Positions 22,924-23,302 of a DNA stretch of 23,302 nucleotides are shown piece after piece (positions within the stretch are counted from its first letter, which is position 1; each line of letters starts with the position of its first letter). Made by a program: the position numbers and the translations under genes. Source of the DNA: JAIRVZ01 sp031553755. GTDB taxonomy: Bacteria > Bacteroidota > Bacteroidia > Bacteroidales > Azobacteroidaceae. The notes under the pieces were generated by a model. That model ran no database searches. It saw only the letters and a program-made list of their open reading frames with translations, and had not been told where the DNA came from. The stretch is from NCBI GenBank assembly GCA_031553755.1, contig JAVBKZ010000041.1, forward strand, positions 1-23,302, written 5' to 3'.

Positions 22924-23138
22924 ATATTTTGACTACAAATAGATTAAAAAGACTTCGTTTGAAAGAGGGCAGCGGATAAGTAGGTGGGTAAGTGCTTAGA
23001 TACACTTCGTTTTTCACGCTTTCAAATAACTCTTATATCTTTTGCAAAAGTAGTAATTTTCATCGAGAGGACAAAACATAGAGCGAATTAACTCTTGAAA
23101 CTATAAAAAGGTTTTTCCGGTTGGGAAAACCTTTTTCA
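22912..23138 (+). ncRNA. Candidate 6S-like / Bacteroidales-1-class structured RNA
   Basis: The stretch runs from a Bacteroidota promoter to an intrinsic terminator, about 225 nt, with no protein gene. It can fold into an interrupted rod. ACTAC (22932-22936) pairs with GTAGT (23050-23054), and AGAT (22941) with ATCT (23037). AAGA (22949) pairs with TCTT (23031), and TTTGAAAG (22958-22965) with CTTTCAAA (23019-23026). The apical hairpin is AAGTG (22990-22994) with CACTT (23003-23007). Long rods with internal loops are typical of 6S RNA, which binds RNA polymerase. The Bacteroidales-1 motif was, as I remember, described as such a promoter-to-terminator RNA often next to the L20 gene, exactly this place. 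A local alternative pairs TTGTAGTC (22908) with GACTACAA (22931). The ends are estimates. Confidence 0.55.
23105..23136 (+). terminator. Intrinsic terminator of the candidate RNA
   Basis: AAAAAGGTTTTTCC (23105-23118), loop GGTT, GGGAAAACCTTTTT (23123-23136): 14 bp with one wobble, ending in a T-run. The A-run on the other side would let it work in both directions. From 23139 to the window end I see no gene. The only structure there is an 8-bp inverted repeat ATACTAAA/TTTAGTAT at 23226-23256. Confidence 0.85.
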
Positions 23139-23302
23139 TTTTATACAATACTCTGGAAATATGTAACTACTCAGGTCTCATTCTCCAATAAAAAATCAAT
23201 AAAATAAAATATTTAGGAGTTTTAAATACTAAATCTCCCGATTTTTCGTTTAGTATATATAAAACAAAACGGTGTTTCTATTTTGACTTTACCAGTTACC
23301 TA

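Noticed and set aside
22940..23050. Minus-strand tracrRNA with an anti-repeat (ATTTGAAAGC, AAAGATA) to the repeat at 22877
   Set aside because: Pairing with the repeat is partial with a bulge, no terminator follows on the minus strand, and no cas9 is in the window. The plus-strand reading has both promoter and terminator. A cas9 gene just right of the window would reopen the question.
23139..23302. Possible insertion-sequence end or gene start at the right edge
   Set aside because: Only an AT-rich stretch with an 8-bp inverted repeat (23226-23256) is visible; no open frame, transposase motif or target duplication can be seen before the window ends.

Overview
The window comes from the chromosome of an AT-rich member of the Bacteroidota, most likely order Bacteroidales. 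The evidence is: (1) promoters with the Bacteroidota -7 box TAnnTTTG in front of most transcription units; (2) almost no Shine-Dalgarno sequences; (3) a PorT-type outer-membrane protein; (4) short Wza-like lipoproteins beside a Wzc-like tyrosine kinase; (5) the gene block ruvX-def / TPR / thrS-infC-rpmI-rplT. The genus cannot be told from the sequence.

Left part (1-4200): a decaying accessory region. It holds a terminator-like fold, an orphan C-terminal scrap of an AAA ATPase (189-314), and a sugar-nucleotide epimerase whose last ~27 codons are cut off by a frameshift in an A6 tract. Two intact DUF4143-type ATPases follow (1371-2531 and 2843-4186), with a scrap of a different ATPase between them. 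A 23-bp hairpin lies before the first ATPase. Three 33-bp-period direct repeats lie before the second. Both elements contain CCCTTAC.

Middle (4211-12058): porT and tex run leftward, and tex is divergent from a rightward sugar/polysaccharide block. In that block fcl and gmd make GDP-L-fucose, a WcaJ-like enzyme loads the first sugar phosphate on undecaprenyl phosphate, and a FemAB/GNAT-like transferase may decorate the product.

Right part (12083-22692): ruvX and def start a tightly packed unit. Two tandem export lipoproteins and a BY-kinase (Wza/Wza/Wzc) follow, then a large TPR protein. I remember this TPR gene as directly following def in other Bacteroidales, so the export module looks inserted into a housekeeping unit. 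thrS has its own promoter and is followed by infC, rpmI and rplT, which end at a 23-bp terminator.

Right edge (22800-23302): no protein gene. It holds a tandemly duplicated promoter-like element with 76-nt spacing that resembles the 47-bp type II-C CRISPR repeat of Bacteroides. A candidate ~225-nt structured RNA with its own promoter and terminator follows. Position and fold suggest a 6S-like/Bacteroidales-1-class RNA. This is the most interesting spot in the window.

A heptamer repeat (CAACTCT and its complement AGAGTTG) recurs in the fcl-gmd spacer, in the infC-rpmI spacer and, in degenerate form, inside the epimerase coding sequence. In both spacers a GA-rich arm is followed by a CT-rich arm, giving fold-back structures. 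All family calls are from reading the sequence and from memory; no database search was made.
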